64,000 bases of DNA, taken from NCBI GenBank assembly GCA_964545475.1, contig CAZJGG010000008.1, positions 1 through 64,000 of the forward strand, written 5' to 3'. Origin of the DNA: CAZJGG01 sp964545475. Its GTDB lineage: Bacteria; Bacillota; Clostridia; Lachnospirales; JAISER01. Under the pieces are notes generated by a model that was given only the letters and a program-made list of their open reading frames with translations, was not told where the DNA came from and made no database searches. Below, in pieces: positions 1 to 8,545 of the stretch (position 1 is the stretch's first letter; every line of letters begins with the position of its first letter). Position numbers and translations under genes: made by a program.

Positions 1-62
1 TTTTGACTAGATACCCTAACTAATTTGTCTAACAAAACATATTATACGAGGAGTGGAATTAA

Positions 63-1766
63 ATGAATTATCCGAAAATCGGCATTCGCCCAACAATTGA
101 CGGGCGTTGGGGCGGTGTTCGTGAGGGCCTTGAAGAGCAGACTATGAACATGGCGAAATCTGCGGCAAAACTTATTTCAGAAAAACTCTGCTATAGTGAC
201 GGAACAGCAGTGCAGTGCGTAATTTCTCCTACAACTATAGGAGGCGGCGCTGAAGCAGCGTTATGCGCAGAGTATTTTTCAACACAGAATGTATGCGCAA
301 CGCTTACGGTTACGCCATGTTGGTGTTACGGCAGCGAAACAATGGACATGGACCCTTTAACAGTTAAGGCTGTATGGGGGTTTAACGGAACAGAACGCCC
401 AGGCGCAGTTTATTTGGCGGCGGTTATGGCGGCTCATGCAGAATTTGGGATTCCGGCATTTTCAATTTACGGGCACGACGTTCAGGATGCCGGAGATACC
501 AGTATTCCTCAAGATGTTGAAGAAAAAATATTGCGTTTTGCACGCTGCGGCGTTGCTGTTGGGCAAATGCGAAATAAGGCTTACGTAGGGCTTGGCAGCG
601 TATCCATGGGCATAGCAGGTTCTTACACAGATGCAAAAATGTTTATGAAGTATTTCGGAATTCGCCCGGAATGGGTAGACATGACAGAAATATTAAGACG
701 CATTCATCAGCAAGATTTTGATAAAGCGGCATACGAAAAGGCACTTGCATGGACAAAGGAAAACTGCAAGCAGGGCAATGATTTCAACCGCCCAGAAAAG
801 AAGCACAATGAAGAACAACATACGCAAGAATGGGAATTTGTTGTAAAAATGACTCTTGCTTGCAAAGATATTTTAACTGAGCGCAACGCAATTGCAGGAG
901 GCTTTCAAGGACAGCGTATGTGGACGGACTGGCTTCCAAACGGGGATTTTGCCGAAGCTATCCTTAACAGCTCCTTCGACTGGAGCGGCAAACGCCAGCC
1001 TACAATATTCGCTACTGAAAATGATACGCTAAATGCAATGGCAATGCTGTTCGGGCATCTCCTTACAGGCACATCAAGCATATTTGCAGATGTTCGTACT
1101 TATTGGTCGCCTTCGGCAGTGGAGAGAGTAACAGGCAAAAAGCTTGAAGGTCTTGCACAAAACGGTTTTATACACTTAATTAACAGCGGAGCGGCGGCTC
1201 TTGACGGAACAGGGCTTGCAGACGGGCAGATTAAGCCATGGTGGGAAATTACACAGGAAGATATTACAAAAATGCTTTCGGCAACAGATTGGTGTCCTGC
1301 AAACCTTGATTATTTCCGTGGCGGTGGTTTTTCGTCTCATTGGAAAACCCAGGCGCAAATGCCTGTTACCCTTATCCGCATGAATATAATCGATGGTATC
1401 GGGCCTGTTTTACAACTTGCGGAAGGGCACACTGTTTTACTTCCAGATGATGTACATAACACGCTTGATGTAAGAACAGACCGCACTTGGCCTACTACAT
1501 GGTTTGTTCCTAGGCTCGGTGTAAAAGGCTTTGAAGACGTTTACACGGTTATGGCAAACTGGGGCGCAAACCACGGTTCATTTACATACGGTCATATCGG
1601 AAAAGATTTAATAACGCTTGCAAGCATGTTACGTATACCTGTATCGCTTCATAATGTTGCGGATTGCGATATTTACCGCCCGCATAGCTTCGGAGCATTC
1701 GGAACGAAAGACCTTGAAAGCGCAGATTTTGCGGCATGTAAACAATATGGTTCACTTTATAAATAA
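63..1766 (+). CDS. fucI: L-fucose isomerase
   Basis: Converts L-fucose to L-fuculose (aldose-ketose isomerisation with Mn2+) in the cytoplasm. The 567-residue product follows E. coli FucI (591 aa) from end to end, including the N-terminal PKIGIRP and GVREGLEEQTMNMA stretches. The metal and catalytic residues known for E. coli (E337, D361, H528) correspond to E319 in ATENDTLN, D343 in FADVRTYW and H504 in GANHG. The ATG is preceded by GAGGAG at a normal distance. It is the first visible gene of a same-strand run with fucO, fucU and an ABC importer, so an L-fucose operon is clear; upstream members, if any, lie outside the window. No fuculokinase or fuculose-phosphate aldolase gene is seen here. 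Confidence 0.96.
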   Translation: MNYPKIGIRPTIDGRWGGVREGLEEQTMNMAKSAAKLISEKLCYSDGTAVQCVISPTTIGGGAEAALCAEYFSTQNVCATLTVTPCWCYGSETMDMDPLTVKAVWGFNGTERPGAVYLAAVMAAHAEFGIPAFSIYGHDVQDAGDTSIPQDVEEKILRFARCGVAVGQMRNKAYVGLGSVSMGIAGSYTDAKMFMKYFGIRPEWVDMTEILRRIHQQDFDKAAYEKALAWTKENCKQGNDFNRPEKKHNEEQHTQEWEFVVKMTLACKDILTERNAIAGGFQGQRMWTDWLPNGDFAEAILNSSFDWSGKRQPTIFATENDTLNAMAMLFGHLLTGTSSIFADVRTYWSPSAVERVTGKKLEGLAQNGFIHLINSGAAALDGTGLADGQIKPWWEITQEDITKMLSATDWCPANLDYFRGGGFSSHWKTQAQMPVTLIRMNIIDGIGPVLQLAEGHTVLLPDDVHNTLDVRTDRTWPTTWFVPRLGVKGFEDVYTVMANWGANHGSFTYGHIGKDLITLASMLRIPVSLHNVADCDIYRPHSFGAFGTKDLESADFAACKQYGSLYK

Positions 1767-1824
1767 AGGCGAACTCTAAAACCTGAATTAATCAGTGATT
1801 ACAAAACAATTTGGAGGTATTATT

Positions 1825-2970
1825 ATGGCAAGAATGATTCTTAACGAAACGTCTTATTTTGGCAACGGTTGTATTTCTGAAATTGTAACAGAAGTTAAAG
1901 CACGGGGCTTTAAAAAGGCATTTATCGTAACTGATAAAGACCTTGTGAAATTCAATGTAGTAAAAAAGGTAACTGATTTATTAGACCAAAACGGGTTAGC
2001 TTACACAATTTACGACGATGTTAAGGCAAACCCGTCTGTCACAACAGTAAAAAATGGTGTAGAGCTTTTTAAAAAGAGCGAAACAGACTATTTCATTGCA
2101 ATTGGCGGCGGCTCTCCAATTGACACTGCTAAAGCTATCGGTATAATCATTAACAATCCGGAATATTCCGATGTAGTTAGCCTTGAAGGTGTTGTTCCTA
2201 CAAAAAACAAATGTGTACCGATAATTGCAGTGCCAACGACTGCAGGAACAGCGGCAGAAGTAACTATAAATTACGTTATAACAGATGAAGAGAAGAAACG
2301 CAAGTTTGTATGCGTTGACCCTCATGATATTCCAGTTGTATCAATTGTAGACAGCAGCATGATGAGCAGTATGCCTAAAGGGCTTACAGCCGCAACAGGA
2401 ATGGACGCTCTTACTCATGCTATAGAGGGTTATATCACAAAAGGCGCATGGGAAATGTCTGATATGCTTCACATTAAGGCAATCGAGATTATTTCACGCT
2501 CTTTGCGCAGTGCAGTGGCAAACGAAGCAGAAGGCAGAGACGGAATGGCGCTTGGGCAATATATTGCCGGTATGGGCTTTTCAAACGTTGGTCTTGGTAT
2601 TGTTCACTCTATGGCGCATCCGCTTGGTGCATTTTATGATACACCCCACGGCGTTGCCAATGCAGTTCTTCTGCCTACGGTTATGGAATATAATGCACCG
2701 GCGACAGGCGAAAAGTATGGAGAAATTGCTAAAGCTATGGGTGTAGATGTTAGTGGAATGTCTCAAGAACAGTATCGCATCGCTGCAATTGATGCGGTAA
2801 AGAAGCTTTCGTCTGATGTTGGCATACCTGCAAAACTTACGGAAATCGGCGTTAAGGAAGAGGACTTACAAGCACTTGCAGAGTCTGCGTTTGTTGATGT
2901 TTGTACAGGCGGTAATCCTAAAGACCCTTCCGTTTCTGATATATTAGAGCTTTACAAAAAGCTGATGTAA
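1825..2970 (+). CDS. fucO: Lactaldehyde reductase (iron-containing alcohol dehydrogenase)
   Basis: Reduces L-lactaldehyde, the product of fuculose-1-phosphate cleavage, to 1,2-propanediol with NADH, which regenerates NAD+ under anaerobic conditions. The 381-residue protein is a group III Fe-dependent alcohol dehydrogenase: GGGSPID nucleotide-binding loop near residue 94, and metal ligands D194, H198, H261 and H275, each two residues before the E. coli FucO positions. A GTG at 1795 is also in frame, but TTTGGAGG at 1810-1817 sits correctly only for the ATG at 1825. It lies between fucI and fucU, which fixes the role better than family membership alone; other 1,2-diol dehydrogenases share this fold. 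Confidence 0.9.
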   Translation: MARMILNETSYFGNGCISEIVTEVKARGFKKAFIVTDKDLVKFNVVKKVTDLLDQNGLAYTIYDDVKANPSVTTVKNGVELFKKSETDYFIAIGGGSPIDTAKAIGIIINNPEYSDVVSLEGVVPTKNKCVPIIAVPTTAGTAAEVTINYVITDEEKKRKFVCVDPHDIPVVSIVDSSMMSSMPKGLTAATGMDALTHAIEGYITKGAWEMSDMLHIKAIEIISRSLRSAVANEAEGRDGMALGQYIAGMGFSNVGLGIVHSMAHPLGAFYDTPHGVANAVLLPTVMEYNAPATGEKYGEIAKAMGVDVSGMSQEQYRIAAIDAVKKLSSDVGIPAKLTEIGVKEEDLQALAESAFVDVCTGGNPKDPSVSDILELYKKLM

Positions 2971-2982
2971 GGAGTGTGTTTC

Positions 2983-3402
2983 ATGCTTAAAAACATACCC
3001 AAGCTTATGCCGCCGGAACTATTAAAAATTATGATGGAAATGGGTCACGGCGATGAGATTATTATAGCAGACGGTAACTTTCCATCTGCAGCTCTAGCAC
3101 AAAGGCTTATTCGTATGGATGGGCACGGCGTACCAGAAATTTTAGATGCAATACTAAATTTTTTTCCGCTGGATAGCTACAGCGAATACCCTGTTGCGCT
3201 TATGGAAGTTGTTAAGGGCGATAAAGTAGTTCCTACAATTTGGGATGTATATAAAAATACTATTGATAAATATGATACAGCAAAAATTGAACATATTGAA
3301 AGATTTGCTTTCTATGACCGTAGCAAAAAGGCGTACTGCATAATAGCAACAGGAGAAAGCGCACTTTATGCAAACATCATACTGAAAAAAGGCGTGGTAT
3401 AA
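2983..3402 (+). CDS. fucU: L-fucose mutarotase
   Basis: Interconverts the alpha and beta anomers of L-fucose so that the isomerase receives its preferred form. The 139-residue product matches the usual length of FucU/RbsD proteins and begins like E. coli FucU, with the GHGDEI motif holding H22, the FAFYDRSKKA segment and the C-terminal motif ANIILKKGVV. A GTG at 2974 is in frame, but GGAG at 2971-2974 is spaced for the ATG at 2983. It starts 12 bases after fucO and is followed at once by the ABC importer genes, so co-transcription is likely. Confidence 0.94.
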   Translation: MLKNIPKLMPPELLKIMMEMGHGDEIIIADGNFPSAALAQRLIRMDGHGVPEILDAILNFFPLDSYSEYPVALMEVVKGDKVVPTIWDVYKNTIDKYDTAKIEHIERFAFYDRSKKAYCIIATGESALYANIILKKGVV

Positions 3403-3420
3403 AAGTAGGAGGTGACTTTT

Positions 3421-4914
3421 TTGGGAGAAGTTATCTTGAAAATGAGCGGTATTAGTAAGAGTTTTGCCGCAGTTCCGGCGCTGAAAAACGCCAGCCTGGA
3501 GCTTAAAAAGGGCGAAGTTGTTGCTCTTATGGGAGAAAACGGAGCCGGAAAATCAACTTTAATGAAAATTCTAACAGGCATATATGAGAAAGATGCCGGA
3601 AGTATTGTTTACGAGGGGAAAGAAGTTGAATTTAAAAGCCCCGGCGAAGCTAAGGATAACGGCATTGTAATTGTGCATCAAGAGCTTAATATGATGAATC
3701 ATTTAACTGTTGCACAGAACATTTTCATTGGCAGAGAAAGCATGAAGTACAAGTTTCTTACCGATGACAGCGTTATTAACAAAAAGTCTGAAGAGCTTTT
3801 TAATCGGCTTAATATATCAATTAATCCAAAGGAGCTTGTTGGAAACTTAACTGTCGGCAGACAGCAGATGGTGGAAATTGCAAAGGCAATTTCCACCAAT
3901 GCAAAAATAATTGTATTTGATGAACCTACCGCTGCTCTTACAGATAACGAAATTGTCGAGCTGTTTAAAATTATTGACGACTTAAAAAGCAAAGACATAG
4001 GAATAATTTATATTTCCCACCGCATGGACGAAATTGAAAAAATTACTGACAGAGTTACGGTAATGCGTGACGGAGAATACATAGGCACTCTTGTAACGAA
4101 AGAAACCAATAAAAGCGAAATTATAGACATGATGGTAGGCCGTGTAATTTACGAGGAGCCTAAGTCTAAGAGTAATGTATTACCGGATGCGCCTGTTGTA
4201 CTTAGCGTCGAAAATTTAAACGTTGGCAATAGCGTTAAAAACCTTAGCTTTGAGCTTAAAAAAGGAGAAATTCTCGGTTTTTCCGGGCTTATGGGAGCAG
4301 GGCGAACTGAAATGGCAAGGGCGATATTTGGCGCAGACAAAAAGGATAACGGTACTGTTACAATTAATGGTAATGCAGTTGATATAAAAACCCCGGGAGA
4401 TGCTGTTTCATGCGGTATTGCGTATCTTTCAGAAGACCGCAAAAGGTACGGGGTTGTAGTAGGGCTTACTGTTACAGACAACACCGTTATGACGCATCTT
4501 GACAATTACAGCAAGCTGATAATGGACGATAGGCGAATTTATGAAGATACAAAATCTTATATTGAAAAACTTAAAATTAAAACATCTTCGCCGTCTCAGC
4601 TTATCCGCAATCTTTCCGGAGGTAATCAGCAAAAAGTTGTTATTGCCAAATGGCTTATACGCAATTGCCAAATACTTATTTTCGATGAGCCTACAAGAGG
4701 TATAGATGTAGGCGCTAAAAGCGAAATTTATAAGCTGATGAATGAGCTGGTTGCAGAAGGTAAATCGATCATCATGATTTCTTCCGAACTGCCGGAGGTT
4801 CTTCGCATGAGCGACAGAGTTATTGTTATGTGCGAGGGCAGAAAAACCGGGGAACTTGCAATTGAAGAGGCTACCCAAAATAAAATCATTCATTTTGCGA
4901 CAATGAGGGAATAA
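3421..4914 (+). CDS. Sugar ABC importer, double ATPase (RbsA/MglA type)
   Basis: Energises import of a monosaccharide, presumably L-fucose given the operon. About 497 residues hold two ATPase domains in tandem. The first has a Walker A MGENGAGKST, a signature-like LTVGRQQ and Walker B IIVFDEPTAALT; the second has the degenerate P-loop SGLMGAGRTE usual for this family, then LSGGNQQK and ILIFDEPTRGID. AGGAGG at 3407-3412 places the start at TTG 3421 rather than GTG 3412; ATG 3442 is a less likely alternative. Permease and binding protein genes follow directly, giving the complete ribose-type set. Substrate assignment is by neighbours only. Confidence 0.9.
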   Translation: MGEVILKMSGISKSFAAVPALKNASLELKKGEVVALMGENGAGKSTLMKILTGIYEKDAGSIVYEGKEVEFKSPGEAKDNGIVIVHQELNMMNHLTVAQNIFIGRESMKYKFLTDDSVINKKSEELFNRLNISINPKELVGNLTVGRQQMVEIAKAISTNAKIIVFDEPTAALTDNEIVELFKIIDDLKSKDIGIIYISHRMDEIEKITDRVTVMRDGEYIGTLVTKETNKSEIIDMMVGRVIYEEPKSKSNVLPDAPVVLSVENLNVGNSVKNLSFELKKGEILGFSGLMGAGRTEMARAIFGADKKDNGTVTINGNAVDIKTPGDAVSCGIAYLSEDRKRYGVVVGLTVTDNTVMTHLDNYSKLIMDDRRIYEDTKSYIEKLKIKTSSPSQLIRNLSGGNQQKVVIAKWLIRNCQILIFDEPTRGIDVGAKSEIYKLMNELVAEGKSIIMISSELPEVLRMSDRVIVMCEGRKTGELAIEEATQNKIIHFATMRE

Positions 4915-4929
4915 AAGGGGGGAATACAG

Positions 4930-5916
4930 ATGAACAATGAAAATATCCTCAAAAACTTAGTTTCAAAAATAGGTATGCAAAAACTTATTGCATTAAGTGC
5001 ATTGGTAGTTTTGTATTGCTTTTTCGCTGTATCCAGCGCCAGCTTCCGTTCAACCGATACCCTTGTAAGTATTTTAGATGCTTCTTATTATATCGGATTT
5101 ATGGCAATTGGCGTTACGTTCGTTATCATTACAGGCGGTATTGACCTTTCCATAGGTACGGTTATGATGTGCAGTGCGATTATCGGCGGAACGCTTTTTA
5201 ATAAAGTTGGTATACCGCTTGCATTATCTTTGCTTATTGCAATATTTTGCGGAACGCTGTTCGGCTTAATTAATGGCTTAATGGTTACACGTATGAAACT
5301 TCCGGCATTTATTGCAACACTAGGAACGATGATGATTTCCAGAGGACTAAGTTCCATTGTATCAAACGTTCAAAGCACAACTTTTCCGCTTAGAAGCAGC
5401 GCAGATGGCTGGTACAAAAATATTTTCCGTGTTGAAATTGGCGGCAAGGTTTTTCCTGTAGGGTTTTTTGTGCTGATATTTTTTGCGATACTGGCGGCAA
5501 TTATCCTTAACAAAACCAAAATCGGTAGGTACATATTTGCAATTGGAAGTAACAGCGAGGCAACAAGACTTTCCGGCGTTGATGTAAACAAATGGCAAAC
5601 GCTTGCTTATATAATCAGCGGCACTTTTGCAGGAATTGCAGGTGTAGCGTATGCCGCAACATATACAACTTTGCTTCCCGGCATAGGTAACGGTTTTGAG
5701 CTTGATGCAATCGCCGGTGTTGTTGTAGGCGGAACATCTATGGCAGGCGGTGTTGGCTCTATTTTAGGCACATTTATCGGTGTATTCATAATGAGTGTTT
5801 TAAAAATAGGGCTTCCTTACATAGACCTACAGCCCCATTATCAAATATTTATTACCGGATTTGTAGTAATTGCAGCGGTATATATTGATGTTAGAAGAAA
5901 CTCAAATAAACGTTAA
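4930..5916 (+). CDS. Sugar ABC importer permease (RbsC/MglC type)
   Basis: Membrane subunit of the importer; two copies should pair with the double ATPase encoded just upstream. The 328-residue protein has the family's hydrophobic pattern of about eight to ten membrane segments and its typical motifs: ITGGIDLSIGT near residue 70, the MKLPAFIATLGTMMISRGL segment near 120, and GSNSEATRLSGV near 200. GGGGGG 13 bases after the ATPase stop serves as ribosome binding site. Substrate is inferred as L-fucose from the fucIOU genes before it. Confidence 0.9.
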   Translation: MNNENILKNLVSKIGMQKLIALSALVVLYCFFAVSSASFRSTDTLVSILDASYYIGFMAIGVTFVIITGGIDLSIGTVMMCSAIIGGTLFNKVGIPLALSLLIAIFCGTLFGLINGLMVTRMKLPAFIATLGTMMISRGLSSIVSNVQSTTFPLRSSADGWYKNIFRVEIGGKVFPVGFFVLIFFAILAAIILNKTKIGRYIFAIGSNSEATRLSGVDVNKWQTLAYIISGTFAGIAGVAYAATYTTLLPGIGNGFELDAIAGVVVGGTSMAGGVGSILGTFIGVFIMSVLKIGLPYIDLQPHYQIFITGFVVIAAVYIDVRRNSNKR

Positions 5917-5939
5917 AAAATTAGAAAAGAGGTATGATT

Positions 5940-7022
5940 ATGAAAAAGTTCAAAAATACTTTTATAGCTGTCGGTGCAACAGTAGTTGCTGCTTCTATGT
6001 TATTATCTGCTTGCGGAAGCTCTGCCAGCACACCAGCTTCCGGCAGCACAGATGCTTCCGGAGAATTAAAAATTGAGGTTATTGCAAAAGGCTTTCAACA
6101 TGATTTTTGGAAAGCGGTTGCTATCGGCGCAGACAAAGCCGGAAAAGAATTTGGCGCAAAGGTGAATTTTGTTGGCCCAGAGGGCGAAGGCGCTATTCAA
6201 TCACAGGTTGAAATGATTAACAATGCAATAAACAAAAATCCTAGTGCAATATGTCTTGCTTCTTTGGATACTAATGCGGCAATTGATGCTATTAATAAAG
6301 CAAAAAATGCTAATATTCCAATAATCGGTTTCGACTCAGGCGTGCCGGATGCACCGGAAGGGGCAATACATGCTAACGCCTCTACAGATAACTATGCAGC
6401 AGGTGCTCTTGCAGCTGAAAAGCTTTACGAAGGGCTTAATGGTAAAATCTCCTCTGCTTCCGATGCTGTACGCATTGGCGTAGTTTCACAGGAAGCTAAT
6501 TCACAATCAATTACACAGCGTACATCAGGTTTTATTGATAAAATGATTTCTCTTATCGGCGGAGATGTTGCGGTTATTGGTCATGACAAATTTGCCAATA
6601 ATGTTTCTGACAGTAAAGTTACTATTGAAGTTAGAATACCGGCAGAAATTACTGATGCCGCAGGTAAAACCGAAGCCCAGGCGCTTCTTGAAAAGTCAGA
6701 TTTAATTGCTATTTACGGCTCTAATGAATTTGCCGCAAAAGCAATTATTAACGCTAACGAAGGTATTTCAGGCGGAAGAATCGGCGCTGACAAAGTGTTG
6801 GCGGTAGGCTTTGATGCAGGTGCTTTACAGCTTGATGCCATTTCAAACAAACTGTTTTACGGAAGCGTAACTCAAGACCCTGTAGCTATCGGCTATCAGG
6901 CGGTTAAACTGGCAATTGCTGCAGCAAAAGGCGAATCAGTTGCCGATGTTGACACAGGCGCACAGTGGTACAACGCCGACAATATGAACGACGAAAACAT
7001 TAAACCATTGCTCTATAAATAA
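5940..7022 (+). CDS. Sugar-binding lipoprotein of the fucose-linked ABC importer
   Basis: Captures the sugar outside the membrane and hands it to the permease. The N-terminus is a lipoprotein signal (MKKF, hydrophobic stretch, lipobox LSAC near residue 27), followed by a Ser/Thr/Ala linker and a periplasmic-binding-protein type 1 fold related to ribose and galactose binders (motifs GFDSGVP and NASTDNYAAG). ATG 5934 and ATG 5940 are in frame; AAAGAGG ending at 5932 is correctly spaced only for 5940, giving 360 residues. It closes the operon: an orphan inverted-repeat end and a strong terminator follow within 120 bases. Confidence 0.9.
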   Translation: MKKFKNTFIAVGATVVAASMLLSACGSSASTPASGSTDASGELKIEVIAKGFQHDFWKAVAIGADKAGKEFGAKVNFVGPEGEGAIQSQVEMINNAINKNPSAICLASLDTNAAIDAINKAKNANIPIIGFDSGVPDAPEGAIHANASTDNYAAGALAAEKLYEGLNGKISSASDAVRIGVVSQEANSQSITQRTSGFIDKMISLIGGDVAVIGHDKFANNVSDSKVTIEVRIPAEITDAAGKTEAQALLEKSDLIAIYGSNEFAAKAIINANEGISGGRIGADKVLAVGFDAGALQLDAISNKLFYGSVTQDPVAIGYQAVKLAIAAAKGESVADVDTGAQWYNADNMNDENIKPLLYK

Positions 7023-7039
7023 AAAATTAGTTAGTTTTT

Positions 7040-7057
7040 TAGAGCAATTTGCAAAAA
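7040..7057. repeat. Orphan end of the 103-bp inverted-repeat element
   Basis: TAGAGCAATTTGCAAAAA matches the terminal repeats of the 103-bp element found four times in this window, and looks like a hybrid of its left end (TAGAGCAATTTG) and its right end read in reverse (TTTGCAAAAAC). The body of the element is missing. It lies 17 bases after the binding-protein stop codon and is framed by AGTTTTTT and AAAAAACT, so it may also form a weak hairpin. Probably a decayed or solo end; chance similarity is less likely but not excluded. Confidence 0.5.
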
Positions 7058-7100
7058 AACTATCAAATCGGTTAATGTGATTTGTTAATAAAATTTCTGA

Positions 7101-7147
7101 AAAAGCATCAAGGAAAACGGAAAATCCTTGATGCTTTTATTACGTTT
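7101..7147 (+). terminator. Rho-independent terminator of the fucose operon
   Basis: A perfect 14-bp stem, AAAAGCATCAAGGA (7101-7114) against TCCTTGATGCTTTT (7125-7138), with a ten-base loop and a T run at 7141-7151. It stands 80 bases after the binding-protein stop and ends the fuc-ABC operon. Confidence 0.88.
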
Positions 7148-7166
7148 TTTTGATATAATTTTTATA

Positions 7167-7269
7167 TAGAGCAATTTGACAAAACATTGACAGGTGTGGA
7201 GCGGAAACAGCAAACGTTTCACCGCTGTTTTCGCGAACATAGCTGTTTATGTTTTTGCAAATAGCTATA
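7167..7269 (+). mobile_element. 103-bp TA-flanked inverted-repeat element, copy 1
   Basis: One of four 103-bp copies in the window, all in the same orientation, each beginning TAGAGCAATTTG and ending GCAAATAGCTATA. The two 27-base ends are imperfect inverted repeats (21 of 27 positions pair), and a central hairpin lies between them: 7201-7211 pairs with 7224-7234. In this copy the central stem reads GCGGAAACAGC against GCTGTTTTCGC, whereas copies 2 and 3 carry AGGAACAGC against GCTGTTCCT. The substitutions keep the pairing. No transposase is encoded. It resembles a MITE mobilised in trans by a TA-targeting (Tc1/mariner/IS630-like) transposase; the transposase link is inferred. Confidence 0.85.
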
Positions 7270-7400
7270 CCTTTTTAATTTAGAACAGCATCAGCCGCTT
7301 TTTCAGTCGGCAGAGCATTTTTAGAACCTGTGTTCAATAAGCTGTTGCCCGAATTTGAAATATTATATTGACCTTATATTTTTTGTTTTTTGCTTTATTT

Positions 7401-7565
7401 TAACGTGAGTTCGACGAAGTCGAAAAGCCGCTTTAGCGGCTTAATTGCGGAGCAATTCTCATGTTATGAGCGACAATCTACGGCGGTTTTTGCCGCAAAT
7501 GGTGCGAATATAGTCAAAGTTCGATGAAAATTATATTTTTTATAATTTTCGTCGAACTCACATTA
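7401..7565. repeat. 165-bp inverted-repeat element built of six hairpins
   Basis: The ends are inverted repeats: TAACGTGAGTTCGACGAA (7401-7418) against TTCGTCGAACTCACATTA (7548-7565), 17 of 18 paired. Inside are consecutive small hairpins: 7410-7424 (6-bp stem, GAA loop), 7425-7442 (8 bp), 7443-7457 (6 bp), 7458-7470 (5 bp), 7483-7496 (4 bp) and 7519-7557 (17 bp with one G-T). No open reading frame of note. It appears once in the window, so its status as a dispersed element is inferred from the structure alone. The rest of 7270-7400 and 7566-7600 shows nothing recognisable. Confidence 0.7.
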
Positions 7566-7614
7566 TTTTCCTATATTTTGACGGTATAATAGAATTAGAA
7601 ACAGGAGGTGCGCA

Positions 7615-8473
7615 GTGAAAAAACAAAATTATTATTTGCAGTATTTTTGCTCTTAACATTATTATTTTTATTTGATGTAGATTTATCCAATAAGGATTAC
7701 GGCTCATGTCTGCCCACAAATGTTATAGTTCATTGGCAGGAATTTGAAAATTCTTCATTCCCAGTTGTTGCCTCGTGTGAAAACGAGGATACATATTTAT
7801 ATGGGTGAAAAGAATTTGATAAAGTTATTGTAAGGCATAAAGATGTTTTTCAAGCCTTTGATTGGTATTACACAACGCCAAGAAGATTTTTAGAGCAATT
7901 TGACAAAACATTAACAGGTGTGGAGCAGGAACAGCAAACGTTTCACCGCTGTTCCTGAGAACATAGCTGTTTATGTTTTTGCAAATAGCTATACCCCAAA
8001 TGAAAGTGTGTGATATTGATGGAGACGGTGCAGACGAAATTGCTGTAAGCATGAATATGGGTTCAGGAACAGGCATAAGCATTTATGAGCTTCATATACT
8101 TGAAATTTTAAATGATAGGTTTATTGACAATAAATTTTTGTTAGAACCAGGAAGCGATTTATCTGCTTTAGGCATTGACTTTAAAATTACAAAGGAAAAC
8201 GATAAAACATTTTTAACCCTCTATAATAATTCGGAGTTAGAAGCTGTGCAGGATATTACAGAATATGGGTTAACTGAAAATGATGTTAAATTTTCATATG
8301 GTTACATTGTGGAATTTAATATTTTGGAAAACGGAGAAATTGAAATGAATGTGGCCGTTGGTCTTGATACTGTAAGTGAAGCTACGATTATTTATCTTTT
8401 TGATGTAAAAGCTTCAATTAAATATGAAAAAGACGGTGGGTTTTCATTTAAAGTTAAGTCAATAACAGAGTAA
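7615..8473 (+). pseudogene. Broken paralogue of the neighbouring secreted FG-GAP-like protein
   Basis: A decayed copy of the gene at 8546-9295. Three lesions are visible. First, AGGAGG at 7603-7608 is spaced for GTG 7615, but the A run that follows has six A; with seven, the frame would read M-K-K-T-K-L-L-F and enter the hydrophobic signal segment. Second, an in-frame TGA at 7806-7808 follows DTYLYG, where the paralogue continues. Third, copy 2 of the 103-bp element (7891-7993) sits in a leucine codon; removing it and one TA gives RRFLPQMK, matching RFDLPKMK in the intact paralogue. The 3' half keeps the DIDGDGADEIAVS calcium-loop-like motif and an open frame from 7994 to the stop at 8473. 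Function unknown. Confidence 0.85.
7891..7993 (+). mobile_element. 103-bp TA-flanked inverted-repeat element, copy 2 (inside a gene)
   Basis: Same length, ends and orientation as the other copies. It interrupts the pseudogene at 7615-8473. The coding frame before (ending TTT TTA) and after (CCC CAA ATG) joins exactly when 101 bases are removed and one TA kept, which shows that the element inserted at a TA dinucleotide and duplicated it. The central stem (7927-7935 with 7948-7956, AGGAACAGC against GCTGTTCCT) is perfect. Confidence 0.93.
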
Positions 8474-8491
8474 TGCAAACAAGACTAAATA

Positions 8492-8519
8492 TTGTTGTTA
8501 GAAAATCTTAAGGTATAAT
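8492..8519 (+). promoter_or_regulatory. Probable promoter of the 8546 gene
   Basis: TTGTTG (8492-8497), a 16-base spacer and TATAAT (8514-8519), 27 bases before the ATG at 8546 and just after the stop of the upstream pseudogene. The -10 box is consensus; the -35 box is weaker. Confidence 0.55.
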
Positions 8520-8545
8520 ATAGCAGATTCCAGGAGGGTAATAGT

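Noticed and set aside
1..62. Promoter of fucI at the window start
   Set aside because: TTTTGACT and TATTAT are present but their spacing does not form a -35/-10 pair; the operon may begin upstream.
7401..7565. CRISPR array
   Set aside because: The repeated units are different hairpins without constant repeats or equal spacers, and no cas genes are present.
7825..8082. 85-residue - strand frame across copy 2 of the 103-bp element
   Set aside because: Spans the insertion and the pseudogene antisense; the frame is created by the element and is not seen at the other copies.
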